This document shows, one piece after another, positions 31,955 through 41,289 of a stretch of DNA of 64,000 bases. The stretch comes from Tricholomella constricta. Its lineage: Eukaryota > Basidiomycota > Agaricomycetes > Agaricales > Lyophyllaceae. Under the pieces are notes generated by a model that saw nothing but the letters and a program-made list of their open reading frames with translations, was not told where the DNA came from and made no database searches. Numbering within the stretch: position 1 is the stretch's first letter; each line of letters begins with the position of its first letter. Made by a program: the position numbers and the translations under genes. The DNA lies in the NCBI GenBank assembly GCA_013368375.1, contig JAACJP010000034.1, forward strand, positions 372,001 to 436,000. The letters run 5' to 3'.

Positions 31955-34900
31955 GTCGAGATCACGGCGATCTTGCACTCCTCCTCGAGTACGACCCACT
32001 AAGCTATACCCCGACTGTCATTTCTTTCTGCGAACTACCGACCGAACTTAATAGCGACGCCACCTGCGACGCGCAACTAGCCTCACTCTACGTCGCGGCG
32101 TCCGAACTAACCACACCAGCAATCGCCGACCAATCCGTTAATACAAGCTCTACCCCTCTCGAGCGAGCGACCCTCTGCCCGATTTCACCAAACAACGAGC
32201 GCCACAGCGGGCGCTACACCCAAACTCCGACCAACACCGCAACCGACACCTTCGCTGTGAAAATCAAAGGCGTACAAACCAAAAAGAAGTACAAACCAGT
32301 GGCACAGAAAGTACGATCGATCATAGCAAGTTGTCCCGACCACTTCCGAATCGAGCGCAAGATATTGGGCAACCCGCTCGCCGATATGCCGACCTTGCTC
32401 CCTAACCCGCCACCTTTCCAACCCACCGGCCGCTACACTCTGGAGCGAAAAGAAGACCTAGACCGCGAACACCCGGATTTCCTAACGCCCGGCGAACGCG
32501 CTATTATGCACGACCTCATGTGTAAGCAGAACCTTGCTTTCGCATGGGACGACTCCGAACACGGTAGTTTTCGGTCGGACTTCTTTCCCCCCATCGATAT
32601 CCCCGTCGTCGCGCACACACCTTGGATCGAACGCAATATCCCCATACCACCTGGCATCTACGACGAAGTTTGCGACATTATCAAAACTAAACTCGCCGCC
32701 GGCGTTTACGAACCATCCAACTCCAGCTACCGATCACGTTGGTTTTGCACTCTAAAGAAGAACGGCAAGTTCCGCCTCGTCCACAGCCTCGAACCGCTCA
32801 ACCGTGTAACAATCCGACACTCGGGTGTCACCCCGATACCAGACCACGTCGCTGAACAATTCGCCGGTCGCATTTGTGGCGCAATGTTAGACCTGTTTGT
32901 CGGCTATGACGAACGGCTAATCGCACCATCGTCGCGCGATCTTACCACCTTCCAAACACCTTTCAGCGCGTTGCGCCTAGTCACCTTACCTATGGGCTGG
33001 ACCAACTCCGTCCCAATCTTCCACGACGATGTCACTCACATACTGCAACCGGAAATCCCGGACTATACGCTACCTTATATCGACGACGCTGCTATAAAGG
33101 GACCTGCAACTTGGTACCCCGACCCGGTCACAGGGTTGCCGAAAACGCACCCCGACAATGCCGATGTGCGATTCGCGATCTGGGAATTCTTCAACGACGT
33201 CAATCGCATCCTCCAGCGCATGAAGTACTGCGGCGGCACCTTCTCTGGCAAGAAGCTAGTCTTATGCGCGCCACAATTCAAAGTTCTCGGACACGTCTGC
33301 ACGCCCGACGGTCGCATACCCGACGTGGACCGACTAGCCTTACTGCGTAATTGGAAGTCGTGCGCCACGCTATCGGAGTTATGCGTGTTCTTAGGAACAG
33401 TCGGAGTGCTCAGGATATTCGTCAAAAACTTTGCTCATCGCGCGCACCACCTCGTGAAGCTAACCCGCAAGGATGCAGTCTTCGAGTTCGGCCCCGACCA
33501 GATCGCAGCGCAACGCGACATCGTTGAGGCGATCGCAGAAGCGAAACCCCTCGTACCCATCGACTACGCCTCCGACGACCCCGTCATCCTAGCCGTCGAC
33601 ACTTCACACATAGCAGTCGGATTCTACCTCTGTCAGGCCGACCCTGTCGATCGGAAACGACGCAGATACAATCGGTTCGGTTCCATCACGCTGAACGACC
33701 GTGAATCCCGATTCTCTCAACCGAAACTCGAATTTTACGGCCTGTTTCGGGCGCTTGGCGCTTTACGACTGTACGTTATAGGCGTTCGCAACCTAGTCGT
33801 CGAAGTCGACGCACGCTACATTAAAGGCATGCTCTCCAACCCCGATATCCAACCGTCAGCTTCCATAAACAGGTGGATCGTATCTGTCCTCATGTTCCAC
33901 TTCGAGCTCGTTCATGTTAAAGGCACGTTCCACGGACCCGACGGCTTATCCCGTCGCCCTCGTCAGCCCGACGACCCAACCGACAACTGTGACGCAGAAG
34001 AAGCCGACTTTGAGGATTGGGTCGACCGGATGCAAGGACTCATGCACATTATTCAACCACTGCCACAGCCACCGTCGCTATTGCATGTGCGCCAGATCTT
34101 TGCTATGGCGCAGATCTCAAGTAAGGAGGAGATGGTGGCAGTATACACCGACGCGGTACCACCAGACTCAGCGACTCACGAACTCGCAACCGACTCCCCG
34201 CGACAACCCAGAATCCGTACCGACGATGATACAGGAATAACCGATCCAAACGCGAACTCGACCGACATGTCATACGACGACGTGCCCAGGACCGACGCCG
34301 CTAAAGCCCAAGACCACCGTATAGATGCTGTTAGACAATGGTTGGCCGACCTCGAACGACCAGAAGGCATGTCCGACGACCAGTACGCCACATTCATTCG
34401 ATACGCCACCGGGTTTTTCCTAGACGGAACACGACTCTGGAGAAGAGACAGCCAAGGCGCACATAAACTAGTCGCCCGCCCCAGCGCGCGATTAGAGATC
34501 CTGCGATCGGTCCACGACAACCTCGGACACAAGCGCTTCTACGCGACACGCGCGACCCTACTCGAGCGCTTTTGGTGGCCTAATGTTCGGGCCGACGTCG
34601 TGTGGTTCGTACAGACATGTCACATATGCCAAATCCAACAAACGACCAAGGTTCTGATTCCCCCGGTCGTTGCGACACCTGCGCCACTGTTCGCAAAGAT
34701 GTACATCGACACTATGCACTTACCGCCATCGAACGGTTTCAAATATATTGTCCAAGGTCGTTGCTCCTTGATTCACTTTCCCGAATGGCGCGCACTCCGA
34801 AAGGAAAACAGTCGCACACTCGGCGATTGGATGTACGAAGACATCATCTGCCGGTGGGGCGGACTACGCGAAATCGTAACCGACAATGGCCCAGCCTTCA

Positions 34901-35697
34901 TCAAAGCCGCCGAACACCTCACAAAGAAATACCACATACACAATATTCGAATCTCAGGCTATAACTCTAGAGCCAACGGGCTCGTCGAGCGATCCCATTT
35001 CGACGTCCGACAATCCCTTTTCAAAGCCGCCGACAGAAACGAAAACAAATGGTCGCAAGCCGCTTATTCATTCTTCTGGGCCGAGCGCGTCACGATCCGC
35101 AAGCAAATGGGATGCTCTCCCTATTACGCCGCAACAGGAACCCAACCCTTGCTCCCACTTGATATCGTTGAAGCCACGTACCTACAGCCACCGCCCGACT
35201 CTGTCCTGTCCTCCACCGACCTCTTGACACGCCGCGCGATCGCCTTACAAAAACGAACGACAGACCTAGAGCGACTACATTCCGACGTATACGCGGCGCG
35301 ACGACAAGCGGCGATTTGCTTTGAACTTAAACACGCCAGAACCCTACGCGACTACAACTTTAAACGCGGAGACCTCATCCTCATGCGCAACACGAAAATC
35401 GAAAAATCGCTCAACCGCAAAATGCGATCTAGATACCTAGGACCGCTCGTCGTGATCTCACGCAACCGCGGAGGCGCCTACATCCTCTGCGAACTGGATG
35501 GCACCGTCTTACACCGGCCTGTAGCAGCGTTCCGACTCACCCCCTACTTCGCGCGAAACAACATCCTCCTACCCGACAGCGCGCTAGACATAGACACCAA
35601 GAGACTCAGAGAACTGGAAGCAACAACAATCACCGACGACGAAGACCGACCAGAAGTCGTAGGCGACGACTCCGAATCGGAAAACGAGCAGAACTAG
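31921..35697 (+). CDS. E2 Pol: reverse transcriptase, RNase H, integrase (expressed by -1 frameshift)
   Basis: The frame is open from before 31921 to the stop at 35695-35697. RT features include FRLVHSLEPLNRVTI, AMLDLFVGYDERLI, LPMGWTNSVPIF and the catalytic YIDDAAIKG. RNase H has ILAVDTSHIAVGFYLCQ, KLEFYGLFRAL and VEVDARYIKGML. The integrase N-terminus has His/His/Cys/Cys (VHDNLGHKRFYA, then CHICQIQQ). The catalytic core shows YIDTMHL (Asp), IVTDNGPAF (Asp) and GLVERSHFD (Glu). The order RT-RNase H-integrase is Ty3/gypsy-like. The RT is divergent from the one in E1, so E1 and E2 belong to different lineages. The acidic C-terminus (DDEDRPEVVGDDSESENE) has no chromodomain. Confidence 0.85.
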   Translation, partial: RRKFSYTLEEISRDHGDLALLLEYDPLSYTPTVISFCELPTELNSDATCDAQLASLYVAASELTTPAIADQSVNTSSTPLERATLCPISPNNERHSGRYTQTPTNTATDTFAVKIKGVQTKKKYKPVAQKVRSIIASCPDHFRIERKILGNPLADMPTLLPNPPPFQPTGRYTLERKEDLDREHPDFLTPGERAIMHDLMCKQNLAFAWDDSEHGSFRSDFFPPIDIPVVAHTPWIERNIPIPPGIYDEVCDIIKTKLAAGVYEPSNSSYRSRWFCTLKKNGKFRLVHSLEPLNRVTIRHSGVTPIPDHVAEQFAGRICGAMLDLFVGYDERLIAPSSRDLTTFQTPFSALRLVTLPMGWTNSVPIFHDDVTHILQPEIPDYTLPYIDDAAIKGPATWYPDPVTGLPKTHPDNADVRFAIWEFFNDVNRILQRMKYCGGTFSGKKLVLCAPQFKVLGHVCTPDGRIPDVDRLALLRNWKSCATLSELCVFLGTVGVLRIFVKNFAHRAHHLVKLTRKDAVFEFGPDQIAAQRDIVEAIAEAKPLVPIDYASDDPVILAVDTSHIAVGFYLCQADPVDRKRRRYNRFGSITLNDRESRFSQPKLEFYGLFRALGALRLYVIGVRNLVVEVDARYIKGMLSNPDIQPSASINRWIVSVLMFHFELVHVKGTFHGPDGLSRRPRQPDDPTDNCDAEEADFEDWVDRMQGLMHIIQPLPQPPSLLHVRQIFAMAQISSKEEMVAVYTDAVPPDSATHELATDSPRQPRIRTDDDTGITDPNANSTDMSYDDVPRTDAAKAQDHRIDAVRQWLADLERPEGMSDDQYATFIRYATGFFLDGTRLWRRDSQGAHKLVARPSARLEILRSVHDNLGHKRFYATRATLLERFWWPNVRADVVWFVQTCHICQIQQTTKVLIPPVVATPAPLFAKMYIDTMHLPPSNGFKYIVQGRCSLIHFPEWRALRKENSRTLGDWMYEDIICRWGGLREIVTDNGPAFIKAAEHLTKKYHIHNIRISGYNSRANGLVERSHFDVRQSLFKAADRNENKWSQAAYSFFWAERVTIRKQMGCSPYYAATGTQPLLPLDIVEATYLQPPPDSVLSSTDLLTRRAIALQKRTTDLERLHSDVYAARRQAAICFELKHARTLRDYNFKRGDLILMRNTKIEKSLNRKMRSRYLGPLVVISRNRGGAYILCELDGTVLHRPVAAFRLTPYFARNNILLPDSALDIDTKRLRELEATTITDDEDRPEVVGDDSESENEQN
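31927..31961 (+). promoter_or_regulatory. Programmed -1 ribosomal frameshift signal of E2
   Basis: The heptamer A AAT TTT (31927-31933) is of the X XXY YYZ type in the zero frame (codons GTA AAT TTT). After a 7-nt spacer comes a perfect 6-bp stem, TCTCGA (31941-31946) pairing with TCGAGA (31956-31961), with a 9-nt loop that holds most of the zero-frame stop. Slipping back one base enters the long pol frame (CGT AAA TTT TCG), which has no usable ATG at its beginning. Confidence 0.7.
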
Positions 35698-36082
35698 CCG
35701 CTCAACTCTCGACTACCCGTATACCCTTTTTTTAATAATATTTCGACATCTATCACTCCCTGGTTCCTACTCAACGCCCCACGACCCGACCGTCCGCGAA
35801 GTTCAGCACTCTGACCGACAGCTTTTCCTTTCGTTTGGTTTACCCACCACTCAATTTTCGAATCCTACACTTAATATCAGGCTCCACACGAAAACCACGC
35901 AGCACGTATTGCATTTTATGGCCCATCTTACGGGCCCCGACAACTCCAATCACAGAAAACTAAAAACAAGCGACGCCTCTAGCGGAGGAACGACGCATCC
36001 AGACGTACACAAAAAAGAAAATATACAAGGGTAGGCGCGACCAAGACCCCAAGAAGCGCGCACAACCGCCCACCGTTCGCCC

Positions 36083-38131
36083 TCACTCCACTCCCTCCTC
36101 CCCGTAGACGTCGCTACCCGCGTGCGGCGGGCCCTCGTAGTCCTCATCACTGGCCTCGCCATCAGAACCGCGACCTCCGCCATCGACACCGTCGGCCGCG
36201 CACAGCTGGTCGTACCGATCCTGGAGGAGGCGGACAGCGACAGTCGTGTCCGCAAACTGGTCGTTCAGAGTCGCCAAAGTAGAGCGGAGGACCTCTACCC
36301 GCGCCTCAGTTGTCTGGGACTCCTGGACGAGGCTGCGAAGTAAGGCGTGTCGCGACGACAGCGCGCGCTCCACGTCGGCACGAGAAAAGCGCGCAACCGC
36401 AGCAACAGTCGCCTCCCGATCACGCCCCAACCCCACCAAGTCCACATCTGCCGGCAAACACGCACCCTCGGGAATCCGCCCGCGCCGAAGATAATCCGAC
36501 CCCAGGAACGGGAGAGTCTCCGCACACTCCAGCGCGATGCGCGCAGCGGGAGCACCGATCCCGAACGGCCCGTCGGCCGCGTACAATCCGCGACGCGTGT
36601 CGGTGGGCGATGAAACAATCTGCACGTCGCCGTCGGAATCCTCAACGACGGGACGCGAAATGGGGCGACGACGAGGCCGCGCAGCCGAAGCCTTGCCACC
36701 AGGAGCGGCCGACGGAACGCAACCCTTCGACTGTATCTTGCACCGGGCGCAAGTGCCGCTGCCCGGTCGCTGAATGCAAGTCTGACTGGCGCGAACGCAA
36801 CGCTTGCACTACCAAACGAAGTTAGAAAGAAACGCCCGACAGAGGAGCCGACCGACACCTCGTACCGGAACGTCGCGAGCGAACCAATCCGGACACTCGA
36901 CCTTGAACTCCTCTAACTTCAGCTCCCAGGCGCTGGGGACCGCGGTCGTCTTCCGCTTCTTCCCTGCCTCGACGATCACGACCGATCCCTCGTCGTCCTC
37001 CCCCATCACACGCTTGCGTTTTTTGTCGGGTTCCGGGGCGGCCGACGGTGTCGCTGGCTTCGCACCTGAGAAAAGAGTTAAGCGTCGCCCGCTCACAGGA
37101 CAAAACACGATGCCAGGACAGAGCGTGGACTCACCCGACCCCACGGGGCGAGCCATTGGACGAGACGCCTGTCAAAATATAGTCAGGAGGCGAACAAGGG
37201 AACGGGCGCCACAAGGACCTACACCGGGCACCACAGGGAAGGGAAGCGCTGTCGGGCGCCCTCCGCCCGCGGAGACGTAGGCCATCTTACGCGCACCGCC
37301 GCCCTTTTTGCCCTCTCCCCGCGGGCGCACCGACGACTCTCCCCCACCAACGGCGGCGTTCGATCGACCACCTAGAGCGACCTCGGAGACGGCGCGCGAG
37401 AGAGGCGCGAGCGGGTCCCGCATAGGCTCCTCGACCTCACGCGCCATCCGCGCGGCCATGGCGGCAACGCTCGCTGCTTCCGACGACCGATGAAACTCCT
37501 CGACCGTACGCGAAACGCCATCGGTCACCGCCTTCGCCGCCAACTCTTGCATAGTAGCGCCCGCCGGAACAACGGAAGCGGTACCGTCGGCCGCGGGGCC
37601 ACCAAGGTCGGGAACCACGGGGGGCCCCCCGCCCGCCTCGTCGTCCACATCCATAAGATTCGTCTCCACCAATGCCGCCGACTCGGCAACGGGTGTGACC
37701 GCAACCTTTGACGATGCCGCGGGCTCCTCGGGCGCCACCGACTGCGAGGCGCGGCTACCGATCCCCGAACCCAGACGCTGATGCCGCTCCCGACGTCGGC
37801 GAGTGTACTCATCCTGAGGGGCAAACGCGTCGATAAACGTAAGGACACGAACAGCGGAGCGTACCTCGGGACGAAGACCCAGAAATTGGACAGACCACTC
37901 CTTGTCGCCCTCAATGCCGGCCCAGATCGACGCTAGGGCTTCCGCCTCGTCACCCCACACTCGGCGCTCCCCACCGGCCACCTGAGAGCGCAGGGACTCC
38001 ACACCCTCCAGAATGTCCTCCAAGAGATCCGCACGCATGGGGCGTGCCGCGTCTGCGGGAAGCGATTGCCAGTCGGCCCAGTCCTTTCCCAAGTTCTCCA
38101 AGACGAGCGAGTAGTCGGGGGCAGGGGTCAT
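36083..38131 (-). CDS. E2 antisense gene A: Zn(II)2Cys6-pattern cluster plus coiled coil
   Basis: Read opposite to E2, with ATG at 38131. Exon 1 starts MTPAPDYSLVLENLGKDWAD and includes VWGDEAEALASIWAGIEGD. A low-complexity Ala/Gly/Pro region follows. Introns lie near 37200-37150, at 37134-37066 and at 36865-36809. The exon 37065-36866 carries two basic nuclear-signal-like runs (KKRKR, KKRK) and LEEFKVECPDWFARDVP. The last exon (36808-36083) begins exactly with CKRCVRASQTC and gives CX2CX6CX8CX2CX6C, a Gal4-type zinc-cluster spacing. It then has PLADVDLVGLG-like and DVERALSSRHALLRSLVQ segments, a coiled coil, and an acidic end. Gene B is a clear paralogue along the whole length. Nuclear DNA binding is inferred. 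The splice sites of the second and third exons are partly uncertain. Confidence 0.66.
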
Positions 38132-38244
38132 CGCGAGTCAACAGGAAGAGAAGGAAATGAGAAAAAGAAATTGAACCAGAACAAGGCGCCAAAAAATTTT
38201 CGCACCGCCACCTCCTCCCACGCCACACACGCGCGACGCCTAGG

Positions 38245-38278
38245 CTGAGGACAGTCAGCAGTTCCAGTAAGGAGGAGC
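38245..38278 (+). repeat. PPT-like repeat, copy 1 (decayed)
   Basis: CTGAGGACAGTCAGCAGTTC then CAGTAAGGAGGAGC: a diverged copy of the 34-bp block that ends in the polypurine tract before the 3' LTR. It lies 114 bp beyond the start codon of antisense gene A. Confidence 0.6.
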
Positions 38279-38555
38279 GAAGAGACGTGGCGCACACATG
38301 GCGCCCACATGGAACAACAAGTCACATGACCCAAACAGACCACACATCCTTACAAACAGCGGCGCAAACGGTCGGACTCACCTTCACAAGACGAGACGAA
38401 CGCAACCGACCCGACACCGACAGACGTCGCCACCGCTCCCACCCTCGGCAGCGCCGTCGCCTACGACACCACCGCTCCTGAAAAACTCCCACTCCCGTCG
38501 GGGTCCATAGCCCCACCCTTAGTGGGTCGGGCAGCAGAGTCGGACTCCGGGCCGA

Positions 38556-38589
38556 CTGAGGGCAGTCGGCATTTCAAGTAAGGAGGAGA
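38556..38589 (+). repeat. PPT-like repeat, copy 2
   Basis: CTGAGGGCAGTCGGCATTTC then AAGTAAGGAGGAGA, nearly identical to the block at 40217-40250 but with no LTR behind it. It could act as a secondary priming site. Confidence 0.65.
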
Positions 38590-38793
38590 CATGCCCTACG
38601 GATGGAGCGACCCGACACCACCGACAACAAAACCGACCGACACGACGAACCGACCTGCGCCACTTAAAAACACGGGAAGTTCGAATTATAAAGAACGGCC
38701 CAATTTTAGGGCCCGCACGACAAATCAGGTATATACAAAATACGCGACCAATAAACGAGCGCAACCCGACCGCAAAACACGACAAACCCGAAG

Positions 38794-40090
38794 TCAAGGC
38801 GACGAACCCTCGCCACCATCGTCGCGTACACCACCGTCGACACCGTTTCCACTGCCGCCGCCCCCACTCCTCGAATTACCCATCGCAGACGCACCAACTA
38901 ACTCTGCGCGCCGGGCCTGAAGCAAGTCAAGGGCCGACGACGTAGACACGACCTGCCCGTAAAGCTGACGAGACGACGAACGCATGATCTCTTGGCGCGA
39001 TTCAAGGACTTGAATTTCCTGGACCAAAGTATGCAAGAAAACGGTGCGCGCCGATAGCGCCCGATCTACATCTGCAAGACCGAACCGCGAAATAACCGAC
39101 AACGGCTGGGTGAAGCCCAAACCGCGCAAATCTTCGTTACGAAGGAAGTCCTCAGGGCGGAACACCGGGCCCTGATACGGGAGACCTGCACCCCGGTCTA
39201 CCGAACCCGCCGAACGAGTTACGACAGGGCACCGAGCGGCCCTTGCCAAATCGGGTGAACGGACCGCGTCGAGCAGCGGAGGGGGCATACACGCGTCGCA
39301 AAAGTGGCCCTCCACTGAACACGACACGAACTGGTGCGGAGCTGGCCGAAATGACCCCACTTCGTTCGTCTCGCATCGCCTACACTGAATCTCGCAAACC
39401 GCGCAAATATCAATGTCGCTGCGCTGAATGCAGTCCAAGCCGTAGCTCACACAACGATCGCACTAGCCAATAGGTGAACGAAAGAACAAGGACGCAGGAG
39501 GACCGACGACTTACCGCCTCGCTACGAGCGTAATGCTCGGGGTACTCCTTCTTAAATTCCTCGAGACGTGCCAGCCACAAACGGTGTCGCATCCCTTGTG
39601 CCGCCACTACCGACTCCCCGGAGATCTCGACGACAGACTCTTCTTCGTCCCCGTCCCCACCAGAGGGAGCGCACGAACGCTCCCGAACGGCAGACCCTGC
39701 CTCTTCGTCGGTGAAGGCGGCGCGCATGCGGGCGACCGCCTCTCGGTGAGGGTAATCGGACTACCAACTAGCGCGTTAGTACGCTGCAGAAACGACCAAA
39801 TAACCAGCAAGCGAACGCACACTCGGTTCTAGATCCGCGAACCGCTCGGACCATTCGGGGTCGGACTCGATCGTAGACCATATGTTGGACAATGCCTCTT
39901 CCTCGTCGCCCCACATCCAACGCCAGGGGCTAGCCACCGGCGACCTAAGCACTTCGAGGCTGTTCGACAAGTATTGAAGCACACGGGTGCGCGCGTAACG
40001 AGGGGAGTCGGCCGACAGCGATTGCCATTCGTCCCAGTCCCGTTCCAAGAAGCGGAGAGTGTGCTGAAGATCGACAGGAGGTCTCGACAT
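38794..40090 (-). CDS. E2 antisense gene B: paralogue of gene A
   Basis: The ATG at 40090 begins MSRPPVDLQHTLRFLERDWD (an upstream in-frame ATG at 40108 is less like gene A). The N-terminus aligns with gene A: DWDEWQSL against DWADWQSL, and MWGDEEEALSNIWSTIESD against VWGDEAEALASIWAGIEGD. The middle exon ends LEEFKKEYPEHYARSEA at 39515, followed by an intron (GTAAGT to GGCTAG). The last exon starts at 39462 exactly on CDRCVSYGLDC and shows CX2CX6CX8CX2CX6C, with one extra Cys in the last spacer. An extra Cys-rich stretch (SVEGHFCDAC) follows, then a coiled coil (DVDRALSARTVFLHTLVQE) and a Gly/Ser-rich end. The border of exons 1 and 2 is unclear. A TATATATA at 40121-40128 lies just upstream. 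Confidence 0.62.
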
Positions 40091-40216
40091 AACGATGGGT
40101 AAACCCATCGAGGACTTGAATATATATAGGTCGCCAGCGCGCCGGCACCGCCACTTCCTCCTACCCCTGCCCCTCTTTTCCAAGACGAACGCCCCCTGAC
40201 CGATGCACGGGACCGA

Positions 40217-40250
40217 CTGAGGACAGTCGGTATTTCAAGTAAGGAGGAGA
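40217..40250 (+). other. E2 polypurine tract and its 34-bp context
   Basis: The block ends AAGTAAGGAGGAGA directly against the 3' LTR start at 40251. This is the plus-strand priming site. Two related copies lie inside the element. Confidence 0.8.
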
Positions 40251-41284
40251 TGATGAGCACCGTCCCGCGCTGTACACAGAACCTGCCCATAATACGGACA
40301 TCAACCGCTGCGCCACGACGAACACGGTCCCGGATGCGACCAAAGCGCCGAACCGACCGACCGACAATACGACCGACCGACCGACGATACGACCAAACGA
40401 CCGACGCACCGACCAAGAAACAGAGTAACTTGAAACGCCAACTCTCCTCTTTGGGCGCACGGAGCACGGAACGCCGTATAACCTGCCAACGACCGCGCAC
40501 GTTTGTATACCAAGGTCTCAACCCGGCAACAACCAAACCCGATTGGATATTATCGACGGAAACACCTTGCCCAGCCATTCGCAGAGAGGATCCGGCCGCA
40601 CCACGGAGTTCCGCACCCAAGAGCCACTACCGATCGCAAATCCACTACCGATCATACATCCGACCCGACACCGCGGGCCGATCAAAAGCCCCTTTGCCGA
40701 GCCAAAGAGCGCCACACTCTCTAAAAAGTGTCGCGTGGTACCAAGCTTGGCGTCGCTTCTCCCGATAAACCAGTAAAACACCTGCCTCACCGGCTCGCGA
40801 GAGGCGAGTCGGTCGCATAGTATAAAAACATACCCATGTACTACCTACTTCCCCCAGTGAATTACAGCCCGTATTTTCCCTCACCCTCAGAGTTAATAGC
40901 TCAAAACCGTCGTCTCTGTCGTCTCTGCATCGTTCTCATCGTATAAACCGTCGCCACCGTCGTAAACCTCGTAACCGCCGTCTCTGTCGTCTCGTAACCA
41001 TCGCCCGAACCCGTGAGTTCTCCATATTCGTCTCGTTCGTCTCGTTGTCGCACAACCGACACAAAAGTCGTGCTACCGACCCGTTCCACCTGTGAACGAT
41101 CGTATTCTATCGCATCGCCGTCGGTTCGACTAATTACAAGTCGGATCGTCTTTACTTTCACCGAACCACCACTTTCAAACCCTGCACACTCGCGTGTTTG
41201 GGAACTTTTAACACTTCTCGCCCCCCATAGTTGTTAGTTGTTTTGTTGTTGTGCACAGCACCTACAGGCCTTCTAGCTCTATCA
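40251..41284 (+). repeat. E2 3' LTR
   Basis: 1034 bp, TGATGAGC...CTATCA, followed by the duplication GCGA (41285-41288). The few differences from the 5' LTR are almost all transitions. Confidence 0.88.
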
Positions 41285-41289
41285 GCGAT

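Larger units (their letters stand above)
28132..41284 (+). mobile_element. E2: young, apparently intact LTR retrotransposon, 13,153 bp
   Basis: Order on the plus strand: 5' LTR 28132-29165, primer-binding-like site at 29169, gag-protease frame to 31954, -1 frameshift signal, pol to 35697, two antisense genes (36083-38131 and 38794-40090), polypurine tract, 3' LTR 40251-41284, and a 4-bp duplication GCGA. The LTRs differ by about seven substitutions over 1034 bp by eye. Neither retroviral frame has a stop, so E2 may be competent to move. Its base composition (repeated CCGACC and ACGACC motifs) differs from the host genes. It inserted just after the gag stop codon of E1. No chromodomain follows the integrase. 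Confidence 0.88.

Noticed and set aside
38577..38800. Internal PPT at 38576-38589 taken as the border of a third LTR
   Set aside because: The sequence after it (CATGCCCTACGG) does not match the LTR start TGATGAGC, so only the tract was duplicated.
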